64,000 bases of DNA from Apium graveolens (lineage: Eukaryota > Streptophyta > Magnoliopsida > Apiales > Apiaceae): contig NC_133649.1 of NCBI RefSeq assembly GCF_009905375.1, positions 226,755,275 to 226,819,274 on the forward strand, given 5' to 3'. Made by a program: the position numbers and the translations under genes. Shown piece after piece: positions 10,680 to 19,179 of the stretch. Below the pieces are notes generated by a model that searched no databases, was not told where the DNA came from, and saw only the letters and a program-made list of their open reading frames with translations. Within the stretch, counting starts at the first letter, position 1; every line of letters starts with the position of its first letter.

Positions 10680-11040
10680 GATCAGAATCCTGGTCGATAT
10701 ATTATTCGAACAGGAGGGAAGAAATCCCCTAAATCCGATCAGAGTCCTGATCGATACAAAAGAGAATCCTGGTCGATATATTATTCGAACAGAAGGGAAG
10801 AAATCCCCTAAATCCGATCAGAGTCCTGATCGATACAAAAGAGAATCCTGGTCGATATATTATTCGAACAGAAGGGAAGAAATCCCCTAAGATCGATCAG
10901 AGTCCTGATCGATACCAAAGAGAATCCTGGTCGATATATTATTCGAACAGGAGGGAAGAAATCCCCTAAGATCGATCAGAGTCCTGATCGACACAAAAGA
11001 AAATCCTGATCGATATTCCATTCGATCAGAATGATAGAAA
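10680..11040. repeat. 79-bp tandem repeat, about 4.5 copies
   Basis: The block beginning CCTGGTCGATATATTATTCG recurs at 10689, 10768, 10847 and 10926, then in changed form at 11005, so the period is exactly 79 bp. Each unit contains the hairpin-forming TCGATCAGAGTCCTGATCGA or a variant. It lies just upstream of the antisense promoter and inside the 3' region of the Tat element. Confidence 0.93.
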
Positions 11041-11290
11041 ATCGCTTAATTCGATCAGAGTCCTGATCGAAATCGATCAGGAATCCTGATCGATTAAGCA
11101 CGTGTAACAGTCGTCGACTAGGGTGTCACTTTGAAGATCAATTCGATCAGAGCCCTGATCGAAATCGATCAGGAATCCTGTCGACCAGAGTGTAAGATCC
11201 TGAGTTAATTCGATCAGGATCCTGATCGAAATCGAGCAGGAATTCTGATCGATTTGGCTGAATCCTGATCAATTTCTTCTGCATCCTAAT
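11041..11290. repeat. Degenerate GATCAGGA/TCCTGATC inverted-word array
   Basis: This continues from the 79-bp array without a clear period. CTGATCGAAATCGATCAG and shorter relatives occur repeatedly, pairing with themselves as hairpins. No coding frame. Confidence 0.7.
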
Positions 11291-11311
11291 CAATTTTGTA
11301 TGCATTTTAAA

Positions 11312-11955
11312 CCAGAAATTACGGATAAATCCAGAAAATTGCGGATAAATCCAGAAAATTACGGATAAATCCAGAAAATTGCGGATAAATCGAAATTCAG
11401 ACGGATAAATCCAGAAATTACGGATAAATCCAGAAAATTGCGGATAAATCCAGAAAATTACGGATAAATCCAGAAAATTGCGGATAAATCCAGAAAATTA
11501 CGGATAAATCCAGAAAATTGCGGATAAATCCAGAAAATTACGGATAAATCCAGAAAATTGCGGATAAATCCAGAAAATTACGGATAAATCCAGAAAATTG
11601 CGGATAAATCCAGAAAATTACGGATAAATCCAGAAAATTACGGATAAATCCAGAAAATTACGGATAAATCCAGAAAATTGCGGATAAATCCAGAAAATTA
11701 CGGATAAATCCAGAAAATTGCGGATAAATCCAGAAAATTACGGATAAATCCAGAAAATTACGGATAAATCCCAGAAGTTAAGGATAAATCCCAGAAATTA
11801 AGGGAAAAATCCAGAAATTAAGGGAGAAATCCAGAAATTAAGGATAAATCCCAGAAAAATAAGGAAAAATCCCAGAAAAATTAGGGAAAATCCCAGAAAA
11901 ATTAGGGAAAAATCCAGAAATTAGGGAAAAATCCCGGAAATAAGGGAAAAATTCC
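11312..11955. repeat. 20-bp tandem repeat array with alternating A/G position
   Basis: The unit CGGATAAATCCAGAAAATTR repeats about 25 times almost without error to near 11765, then decays (CCAGAAATTAAGG variants) to about 11955. The last base of the unit alternates between A and G over much of the array, giving a 40-bp higher-order period. Such arrays before the 3' LTR are known in Tat-branch elements and can seed satellite DNA. Confidence 0.95.
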
Positions 11956-12090
11956 TGGAAATCAAAATAATTCCTAAATAAAAGGAAAAATTCGTTGTAA
12001 ACGTGTAGGTCGCTCCACACTTTACGGAAAAACGAAACCCTGTAAGGGAACAAATAGACTTAACTTCTGCGAAACCTATTCAATGTTTCC

Positions 12091-12108
12091 CAAAAGTTGG
12101 GGGGCAAA
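12091..12108 (+). promoter_or_regulatory. Tat polypurine tract
   Basis: CAAAAGTTGGGGGGCAAA directly abuts the 3' LTR, the expected place for the plus-strand primer. Confidence 0.85.
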
Positions 12109-12678
12109 TGATAGGGATAAATAAATTATGATTGTATAATTAAATACTGCATTAATTGTACAAGTTGTGGGCTGCTAGGCCCAATAAAAAGATATATGAA
12201 ACTCAGACCAGAAAGGTTAAGCCTGATGGACCAGATCAGGCCTGATGGAATAAAAAAGGCCCAAAAGCCCTAATTATTAATTAATTTCGTAATTAATTAA
12301 TAAGGGAAAAATCAGCTATTGAGAAGAGTCCCGATAAGGATATAAATCCTTATAGATTAGCCTCAAGGGGACCTAAAAGGATAAGGAATCAGCTTCCTAC
12401 TTCCTAGGACTCCTAAGTCTATCCTAATTCAGAGGCTTGTCCACCAAGTCTCCTATACCAAGTCCAATTCAAGGACTCCCACATCTATATAAGGGGTCTC
12501 ACCCCCACCAATCAGAACTACGTTTTTTGGCTTGATTCTCTAATTCACAGAGATACGTAGGCATCTCGTAAAGGCAGATTTGAGCTACGAAACACGAGAG
12601 CAGCCATTAAAGGCCTTGAGCTCCCGAATCTTAGTAATAAATACAGCAAATAATAACCTTAGTTTTTTATCCATAACA
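12109..12678 (+). repeat. Tat element 3' LTR
   Basis: 570 bp, the same as the 5' LTR in a by-eye base comparison, followed by the target duplication ACAGT at 12679-12683. Confidence 0.95.
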
Positions 12679-12683
12679 ACAGT
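12679..12683. repeat. Target-site duplication ACAGT (right copy)
   Basis: Exact match to 2000-2004; Copia-A sequence resumes here. Confidence 0.95.
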
Positions 12684-12867
12684 CAATATCATTAGGGATA
12701 GTGGTTCATCTACATGTACAGTAATGTTTTCTTATTACTTGTGCGCATTAAACCCTGACTTACACTTCCAATGACTGTTTTTCGTCTTCCCAGTCTAGGG
12801 AGACGAGGTAGAATTAACTCTACCTGTTAGCATTTAATTTCCTTGCATCTCCTGGCATTCTTTTATC

Positions 12868-12875
12868 TATATAAA
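12868..12875 (+). promoter_or_regulatory. TATA box upstream of the small Copia-A ORF
   Basis: TATATAAA in the context ATCTATATAAACAACC, 77 bp before the ATG at 12952. It suggests an internal promoter in the 3' region of Copia-A. Inferred from motif and spacing only. Confidence 0.45.
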
Positions 12876-12951
12876 CAACCACTTCACATCAGCCTTCACA
12901 TCAACTCTTTTATCACAAACTCACCTTCATTCTCTTTATATCCAAAACACC

Positions 12952-13221
12952 ATGGTCAATTACAACATGTTTTTGAACTATGAAACATTCAACATGGAGC
13001 TAAGCTGTGAAGCCTAGCAGCAGGAATGGCACGTCACTGCCATTCCTGATGAGATATGGGACTCAGTTCCCCAGGAGGTACTCACCCACCTCCTGTTCTT
13101 CTACATGGATTACCATCACCATCTGGAGCGATTGGAGGAGGAAAGGCTGGAAGCTCTCCGCCAGCAAGAGCGAATCATCAGACTCGCTATTCAGTTTGTC
13201 GAGAGTAGGAAAAAGAAATGA
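12952..13221 (+). pseudogene. Small Copia-A ORF, 89 codons with one TAG
   Basis: The ATG at 12952 opens a frame of 21 codons, then TAG at 13015-13017, then 67 more codons in the same frame to TGA at 13219-13221. The second part reads as a short acidic-then-basic helix (MDYHHHLERLEEERLEALRQ) ending ESRKKK. I do not recognise a family. The unbroken frame after the TAG and the TATA box 77 bp upstream suggest a once-real small gene of the element. It sits between pol and the long 3' ORF of Copia-A. The equivalent region is deleted in Copia-B, so conservation cannot be tested inside this window. Confidence 0.45.
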
Positions 13222-13937
13222 ATTATTTTCTTCTTCCTGTTTTTCTTCATCGTCAGCCTTGCCCTACTTCTTGAGCTAGGACAAAGGCTGTTGACGTTAG
13301 GTTTAGCAGCTTAGGACAATCTTGTAAAAGTTCTGATGTAATTTAAATTTCATGACTGTATTCTCTTAATATATTGATGAAATTTCTTTTTTTTGCAAGT
13401 TCTTGTCTCTGAGATGTTTTGTAATGCATTGATAAATTCTGATAAATATTCATATTCTGATGACCATTTCATATTTTGATTTAAATTAAGTTCTGATTTT
13501 ACATTATCAGTACTTGTTTACTTGATTTATTTTGGTCATTCTCACTCGAATTTTTTCAGAATATTGGTGTTGCAATGAAAAATAATTGAATAAGTGGAAA
13601 CAGTTTCAATTTTGAATTAAAACTGAGTTACCTTGATTAATGGAATTACTGGGTAAGTGAAACGGTTTTTCCTTGAAAAACTGCAAGTGGGTAAGTAATG
13701 ATTACTGTTTTCCCGTGCCCATTAACTATTCATTATTACTGCATGTCTGACAGGTGTCCAACGGTTACATTTTTTTCAAAGTATAAGTAAGACATAGAGA
13801 GGATTTTCTAATCTTTTATTCACTTTTATATATTATCTCTCTATTTGCTTTTACTCTCTTTCTTCTCCTGATGTTGGTTTTTCATATAGACATTTCATCA
13901 AACACCTAACAGGCACTCTTAAATCTCGATTATTTTC
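13222..13937. other. Copia-A spacer before the 3' ORF, with a TATA-like element
   Basis: No gene. The AGTTCTGAT word occurs three times between 13437 and 13500. TTTTATATAT at 13825-13834 lies about 105 bp before the ATG at 13938 and could be a promoter for the 3' ORF. Confidence 0.5.
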
Positions 13938-16900
13938 ATGGCACCTAAGGATTTGATCATTGATGGAGCTAAATTTGTTCCAAATAACTATGCTGCAATT
14001 CTTGATAATGCTGAAGCTCCGTCTGAGTTGCATTTTATGCAAGATCTTCTTGCACACAGTGAAATTGGGTATGCATTGACCCAACCTTCAACCTTTTCGA
14101 GCCAACAAGTTCTGACATTTTGGGGGACTGGAAACTTTGATATTGGTGGTCCAAATGGTACTCCTAGTATTGTTTTCGAAGTGGATGATTCTACATATGG
14201 GGTAACTCCTGGTACAATTCGTAAAGCCCTACATCTACCAGAAGGATGTACTTTTTCAACCCCGGAGGAATCAGCTCTTAAAGAGTTCATGGCTAGTTTG
14301 GGGTATGAGCAGAGTTTGGCAAAGCTTGGGCAGTTGAAACGGGCTCATATCAGAAAGGAATGGAGCTTCTTCTTTGACTGCATCACTAAAGCTTTTGGGA
14401 ATAAGTGTTCAAACTTTGATGCTATCCCTATAATGAGTCAGCACATCGGGTATGCTATCATTAACCAAACTCATTTTGATTTTGCAAATGCTGTGATAGG
14501 TTTTATTGGGGATAGGATGACAGAAGATAGGAATGTTGTCTACTTTGCTAGATTTTGTCAGCTTATTTATAACTATTGTTGTGCTGATGAACCCCAACCT
14601 ACTACTGACTTAACTCCATCTTTCAAAATTGCAAAACGAGCCTTTAATGATTTGGTAAATGCTGATGTTAAGAAAAAGGTGGTTAGACCTTTACAGATTC
14701 CTCAATCTGTAAAACAGATCTTAGTAAATGCTGATCCTGACACCTACAGATCTGTTTATCCTGATGTCCAACCAACCACCATATCTCAAAAACCACAACA
14801 ACCATCAGAACATACCACTCATACTACTCAACCTACCCTCAGGTCATATCTCAAATCATATCTCTCCACTTCACAGACAGCTCAACCTTCATCCTCAACA
14901 CCTACTGTGAAGCCTTCATCTTCCAAGCCTAAGAGGACAAAGACTGTTCCTCAAACACCTCAGAAGAGAAGGAGGATTGTTTTGAGAGATGAATCCGATA
15001 GTGAGGAACATGTTCCTACTTCAGAACCTGTTGATAAAGAAGCTAAGAAAGTTCCTTCTCAGAAGGATTCTGCAATTGGGGGATCTAAGCTTCTCAAAAG
15101 GCTTAGAAGAATGACTGTTGATGAAACTCCCAAGGAATCCATACCTTCAAAGAGATACAAGAAATAGAGGGCAAAAAGGCCAGTTTCAGATGATGAGGAA
15201 GCAGCAGCTAAGGAAGGCGATCAGGAATCTCTGATCTCACAAGAACAAGAATCTGCTAAAGCCACTGCTTCTCCATTAACTCCAACTAAGGAAGCTGCTA
15301 CTGAAAAGGCCAACACACCATATGTGTCTCGTAAGAGTGTATCTCCTGTTGATTCAGGCACAAGTGCTGATATTAATATCTAGAACTTGGTTGTGCCTGA
15401 AGTACTTTACTTAGAAGCTCCAACAGCAACTAATCCATCAACAACACCTGTTACTGATGCTGCTCAAACTCCAGAACTATCTACTACACCTTCTCTGCAT
15501 CTAAATGATGATGATCAGACTAAAGGTAAACATCAGGATATAGCTGTTGATCAGAACTTGGAACCAGATCAGTAATTAGAGGATGATCCTGAAGTCTCCA
15601 TTGCTACTCATATTGTTGTTTTATCAGAAGATACTGATTTTGTAAGTTCTGATGCTGCAAATGCAGGAGATACTGGTGATGCTGCTCCAAATACAGATGC
15701 TGATGAAGGAGGTCCTTCAGGACATGCCCCTCAACAAACTGTTTTTAAATCTGAATTAGTTAAGAAGTTTGTTACCAGAGAAGCACCAGTGCCTTGGAGT
15801 GAAACTCCTGTAGGACAAGAGTGGACTAAGGAATGGAACTCAGTTACCTGTGCTCCAACTGCACAGCATCTGGCTGAGCACTTAACAAAAGCTGATAAAA
15901 TGTTAAATACTGATGATTTCAAAACACAGCTTAGAGTCACTGCATTGAGTACTAAACATCTACAAGGTCTCCATTCAACTACTCATGCAGAGTTACATCA
16001 CTTACGGGAAGAATTAATGAAGCAAGAACAAGTTCAGAAGATTGTAAAAAATTCTTCCAAGCTACCTTTGACAGAGTTACTTATATTGAGAAGACTCAAG
16101 AGTCACAACAAGCTCAGATTGATGATATTCTGAAAAATCAAGCTTCTCAGCAATCTCAACTTAATGAAATCCAAGCCTCAGTGGAATTGCTTGTCTCTCT
16201 TCTCTTACCTGTTGATGCAAAAAGGGGGAGAAAGTAATTAAGTCCAAATGCAAAACTGATAAGACACTGAAGGGGAAGGATGATGAAAAGGATGATCAAA
16301 GAAACCCTGGAATGGGTAGAGGTCATAGTCAAGGTAGAGGTCTCTCATCAAGAAAAGCTGAAATCACAAGTCACATGACAAGTTCTGATACTGGAAAAAG
16401 AATTAGTTCTGCTACTGGTAAAAGGATAAGTTCTGATGAAATTTTAGATTTTGATGAAGAAATGTCAAGACAGTTATTTCTTCAGGAAAATCCAGGAATG
16501 GACTTGGAGAGTTTAATGGAAGAAGAAGCCAGACTTAAATCAGAAAAAGTGAAGTCTAAATCTGAAGCTTTTGGTAAAAAGACACTTCCAAAACTCAAAG
16601 GCATTGTGATAAAAGAAAGGACAAATACTGAAGCAATAATGGCTAAATCACAACCGCAGATAGATCCAAGATCCAAGGGTAAAGAAAAAGTTGGTGAACC
16701 TATCAAGGTTTATGTGCCTCCTGTGAATGAAGAAATTACTGATGAAAAGATGATCTTGCTCTGACTTCAAGAAAAGTTTTTAAGACAACCTCTGACATGG
16801 CTCAAGTTGTTCAGAGTCAAGAGACAGTAAGTTCTGATATTTTGAAGAAGCAAGTAACCTCTGACATAGCTCAAGTTAACTTGATATCAGAAGATAAATC

Positions 16901-17678
16901 AAAGAAACTCCTACCAGGATTCACTAAAGCAAAACAGACTCAACCTTTGAAGACTGCTGCAAGTGGTTTTGTAGCAAAAGTGGTTACTGGAAAGGAAGCA
17001 AGAGATAAAACTGGATTGGGAAGTGCTGATGAAAGAAGAATACAGAACACTACCAATGATCCAACTTCCTTGAGTGAACCAGGTATTGGAGCAACTCCTG
17101 AGAGATTGAATCAACTGGAATCTGTACAAATGGTTTACCATACCTACTTGAAAGAACACATCTTGTTGTACTTCATGACAGATGGTAGGGTTTATCATAT
17201 AAGGAAAAATGCCATTCCATTGAAGTATTTTGAAGAACTGGAGCATGTACTATTCTTACTTCAAGTGAATGACAGATTAATAGAAAGTGCTGCAAACTAT
17301 TTAAAGGATCAGATTCAGAGACAGAAAAGGCTTTATTCTGTTAAGTCTGACAACACATATCTTCCAAAGTACAGAGATCACAAGGGTGATATAGTTGAAA
17401 TGAAGCCCAACACTGCTAAGATTATAACTACCTTTCTGGGTTACAGGGTTGTGGAATTCAATCTTGAGTCTGATAAGGCATATTTGATCAGACTGGATTA
17501 GAATATAAGAAAAGCTAAGATTAATGATCTCAGGGCTGCAATCTTTCAAATTGGTGAAGATACTGCAGAACTTAAATATGCTAAAAGGAGGATGATTGAT
17601 GAACTCAGATATGCTGAGAGATGTTTGTTGAAGAACTATCTCAGAACAACTCCTGACATCAGAGAGATCAGAAGATAA
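13938..17678 (+). pseudogene. Long extra 3' ORF of Copia-A (env-position gene), broken
   Basis: It starts MAPKDLIIDGAKFVPNN at 13938. An N-terminal globular region of about 230 residues includes HIRKEWSFFFDCITKAF, a SNFD block and VVYFARFCQLIYNY. A Ser/Thr/Pro/Lys-rich stretch follows, then a coiled coil (ELHHLREELMKQEQVQK, then Q-rich heptads) and a C-terminal globular part (YHIRKNAIPLKYFEELEHV). In-frame stops lie at 15165, 15381 and 15573; frame changes occur near 16045 (inside the coiled coil), between 16235 and 16312, and near 16765; a further stop is at 17499. The last stop is at 17676-17678. I see no signal peptide or membrane segment. Position after pol matches the env-like frame of Sireviruses, but an envelope role is not supported. 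A homologue is present in Copia-B (37576-42130). Confidence 0.8.
16219..16234 (+). promoter_or_regulatory. Internal polypurine tract inside the 3' ORF
   Basis: AAAAAGGGGGAGAAAG lies in coding sequence just after the coiled coil. The same motif is at the matching place in Copia-B (39228-39241, - strand). Repeated polypurine tracts upstream of the 3' LTR are reported for Sireviruses, so this may be an extra plus-strand primer. Confidence 0.6.
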
Positions 17679-17867
17679 AGCCAAGTCAAGATCTACAACT
17701 GCTTAAATTCTGATATTTGTACAGACTGAAGTTATTATCAGAAGTTAAAGATTGGTAAAACTTTAAGGACTATAAGTTGTAGTTATCTAGTCTAGTTCTC
17801 ATGCATTTGTACTTAATGTTTTTGACATCATCAAATATTTGTTAAACTTGTATATTATGCTAATTTA

Positions 17868-17882
17868 CAAGTTGGGGGAGAT
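17868..17882 (+). promoter_or_regulatory. Copia-A 3' polypurine tract
   Basis: The G-rich tract CAAGTTGGGGGAGAT immediately precedes the LTR start TGTTAG. Confidence 0.8.
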
Positions 17883-18478
17883 TGTTAGATATATTTGATA
17901 ATGTCATGGCTAATATGATTTATGTTTAGTTTTCAGATCTTACTTAAACAGGATAAATCAGTACTTACTGGAAGTCAGGACTTAAGGATATCAGTACTTA
18001 TATTATCAGGAGATAATCATCAGAAGATGGATATCAGAACTTAAGTAATGAAGGACGTTCAGATAAGGACAGCAACTGATTAAAGGAAAGAAGATCGAGA
18101 CAAACATAAGAAGAGATATGCATGAAGAAGGAATTCTATAAAGAATAGAATACTTGGAAGAAAAGATATCTGATTGATATATTTTAGGAAGCAGAATTAT
18201 ATTCCATATCAATTAGCAATTATCTTGTAACTGTGTAGTATATAAACACAGACATAGGGTTTACACTATAAGTGTTATCATTATCGAAAATATTATTCGT
18301 AGTAACCCTAGCAGCTCTCGTGATTTTTGTTCATCACTGAGAGGTAACAGTTCCATACTGTAACAGAGTTTATTGTTTCAATAAAGTTTCTTTTCTGTTA
18401 CTTGAGTAATTAAAGTTCAATTTGATTGTACTTTACACTGTATTCACCCCCTATAAAGTGTGTGTGTGTGACCTAACA
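17883..18478 (+). repeat. Copia-A 3' LTR
   Basis: 596 bp from TGTTAGATAT to ...GACCTAACA, with TGTTAG/CTAACA inverted ends. TATATAAA at 18239-18246 is the likely TATA box. It is clearly related to the Copia-D LTR at 63040-63612 (shared TTTAGTTTTYAGATCTTA and CAGTACTTACTGGAAGTCAG blocks). Copies of the family word as ATCAG(A/T)ACTT lie in its first 170 bp. Confidence 0.9.
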
Positions 18479-18768
18479 GCAACGCCAGCCATACGAGGCA
18501 CTGTTGTTCTTCTTCGTGACGCCGTTGTGCAGCCACATCAGCTCGTCTCATCTCTTCAAACCGAACGTCTAGTCAAAAGAGATGGAGGGATTCAGTGTCA
18601 TCTGAGTTCAGTTGATCAATAATCGACTGAGGAATCTCAGAATGATGATAATCTTGGTTGTGGAAAACTGTCCTGAGTCGACCAATATCGAAATACAATC
18701 TCCCGTAATTAGGATTTGACAACTACTGATATAAACTATTAGTCAAAACAAGTTTAACTAATAACATA
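18479..18768. other. Unassigned 290-bp stretch between Copia-A and the MITE
   Basis: This follows the Copia-A LTR and is more GC-rich at its start than the surrounding elements (GCAACGCCAGCCATACGAGG). A reading frame runs to about 18622 but it starts inside the LTR, so it is not a gene. It could be old host sequence or a fragment of another element. I recognise nothing in it. Confidence 0.5.
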
Positions 18769-19019
18769 CTCCCTCCGTCCCTTTCAATTATTTACATTTT
18801 TTAGAGAGTGTCCGACATGCATTTTAAGGTGCATATAAAGTATAGTTCTGTAATTTTTTTGTACAATTTTGTTTTTCTGAATAAAAATTAAAACATTCAA
18901 CTTTTATTCAGAAAAAGAAAATTGTAAAAATAAGTTACATAACTATACTTTTTATGCACCTTAAAATACGTGTCGGACACTTCCTCAGAAATGTAAACAA
19001 TTGGAAGGGACTGAGGGAG
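18769..19019. mobile_element. Stowaway-like MITE (Tc1/mariner type), 251 bp
   Basis: It is bounded by TA on both sides (18767-18768, 19020-19021). The left end CTCCCTCCGTCCCTTTCAAT and the complement of the right end CTCCCTCAGTCCCTTCCAAT are near-perfect inverted repeats. Pairing continues inward (GTGTCCGACATGCATTTTA with its complement, then GGTGCATATAAAGTATAG) almost to the centre. The whole element can fold into one hairpin. It encodes no protein, as expected. Confidence 0.93.
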
Positions 19020-19021
19020 TA

Positions 19022-19179
19022 GTTTATAAGCATAATCAGTAGTTCAACATGCAATTTTCACATAAGATCATTTAGCATAGTTTGCATATTATCATGGAAT
19101 CAAGCATTTAGCATAAGAATCAGTATCTAACAAGTACTATTAAATAATAAGATACCATGCTTCAAAAATATTAGCAGAC
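19022..19179. other. Short AT-rich flank after Copia-C pol
   Basis: Reads as the region just 3' of the Copia-C pol stop on the - strand. No 3' LTR of Copia-C is found here or to its left in the window. Confidence 0.4.

Larger units (their letters stand above)
2005..12678 (+). mobile_element. Complete young Tat-type Ty3/gypsy retrotransposon
   Basis: The element is 10,674 bp, bounded by two LTRs of 570 bp (2005-2574, 12109-12678) in which I saw no difference in a by-eye base comparison, and by target duplication ACAGT. Order: LTR, primer binding site, gag-protease, pol (RT, RNase H, second RNase H, integrase), antisense spliced gene, 79-bp and 20-bp tandem repeats, polypurine tract, LTR. A second, archaeal-type RNase H between the first RNase H and integrase is the known hallmark of the Tat branch (Ogre, Retand, Grande and relatives). 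Matching LTRs point to very recent insertion. The one apparent defect is at the gag-protease/RT join (4985-5016). Confidence 0.95.
1..18478 (+). mobile_element. Copia-A, Sirevirus-type LTR retrotransposon, 5' part outside the window
   Basis: The window opens inside the reverse transcriptase/RNase H part of a Copia polyprotein. The element ends at 18478 with an LTR terminus (...CCTAACA) preceded by a polypurine tract. Between pol (ends 844) and the 3' LTR lies a long extra ORF, the layout known for Sireviruses, where an env-like frame follows pol. A Tat-type element (2005-12678) with target duplication ACAGT splits it. Without that insert the distance from pol end to the extra ORF is about 2.4 kb. 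All Copia-A coding parts seen here carry stops or frameshifts, so this copy is dead. The 5' LTR, gag and integrase must lie before position 1. Confidence 0.88.

Noticed and set aside
10680..11955. CRISPR-like regular array
   Set aside because: The 79-bp and 20-bp units are direct head-to-tail copies with no unique spacers, in a plant retrotransposon.
11838..12053. Minus-strand frame with a repeated FPxFSGIFP-like peptide
   Set aside because: It is the translation of the decayed end of the 20-bp array. No start context or neighbours support a gene.
14728..14910. Overlapping small frame within the Copia-A 3' ORF
   Set aside because: Shadow of the Pro/Ser/Thr-rich coding region in another frame.
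18422..18622. 66-codon plus-strand frame
   Set aside because: It starts inside the Copia-A LTR and crosses its end; no recognisable content.
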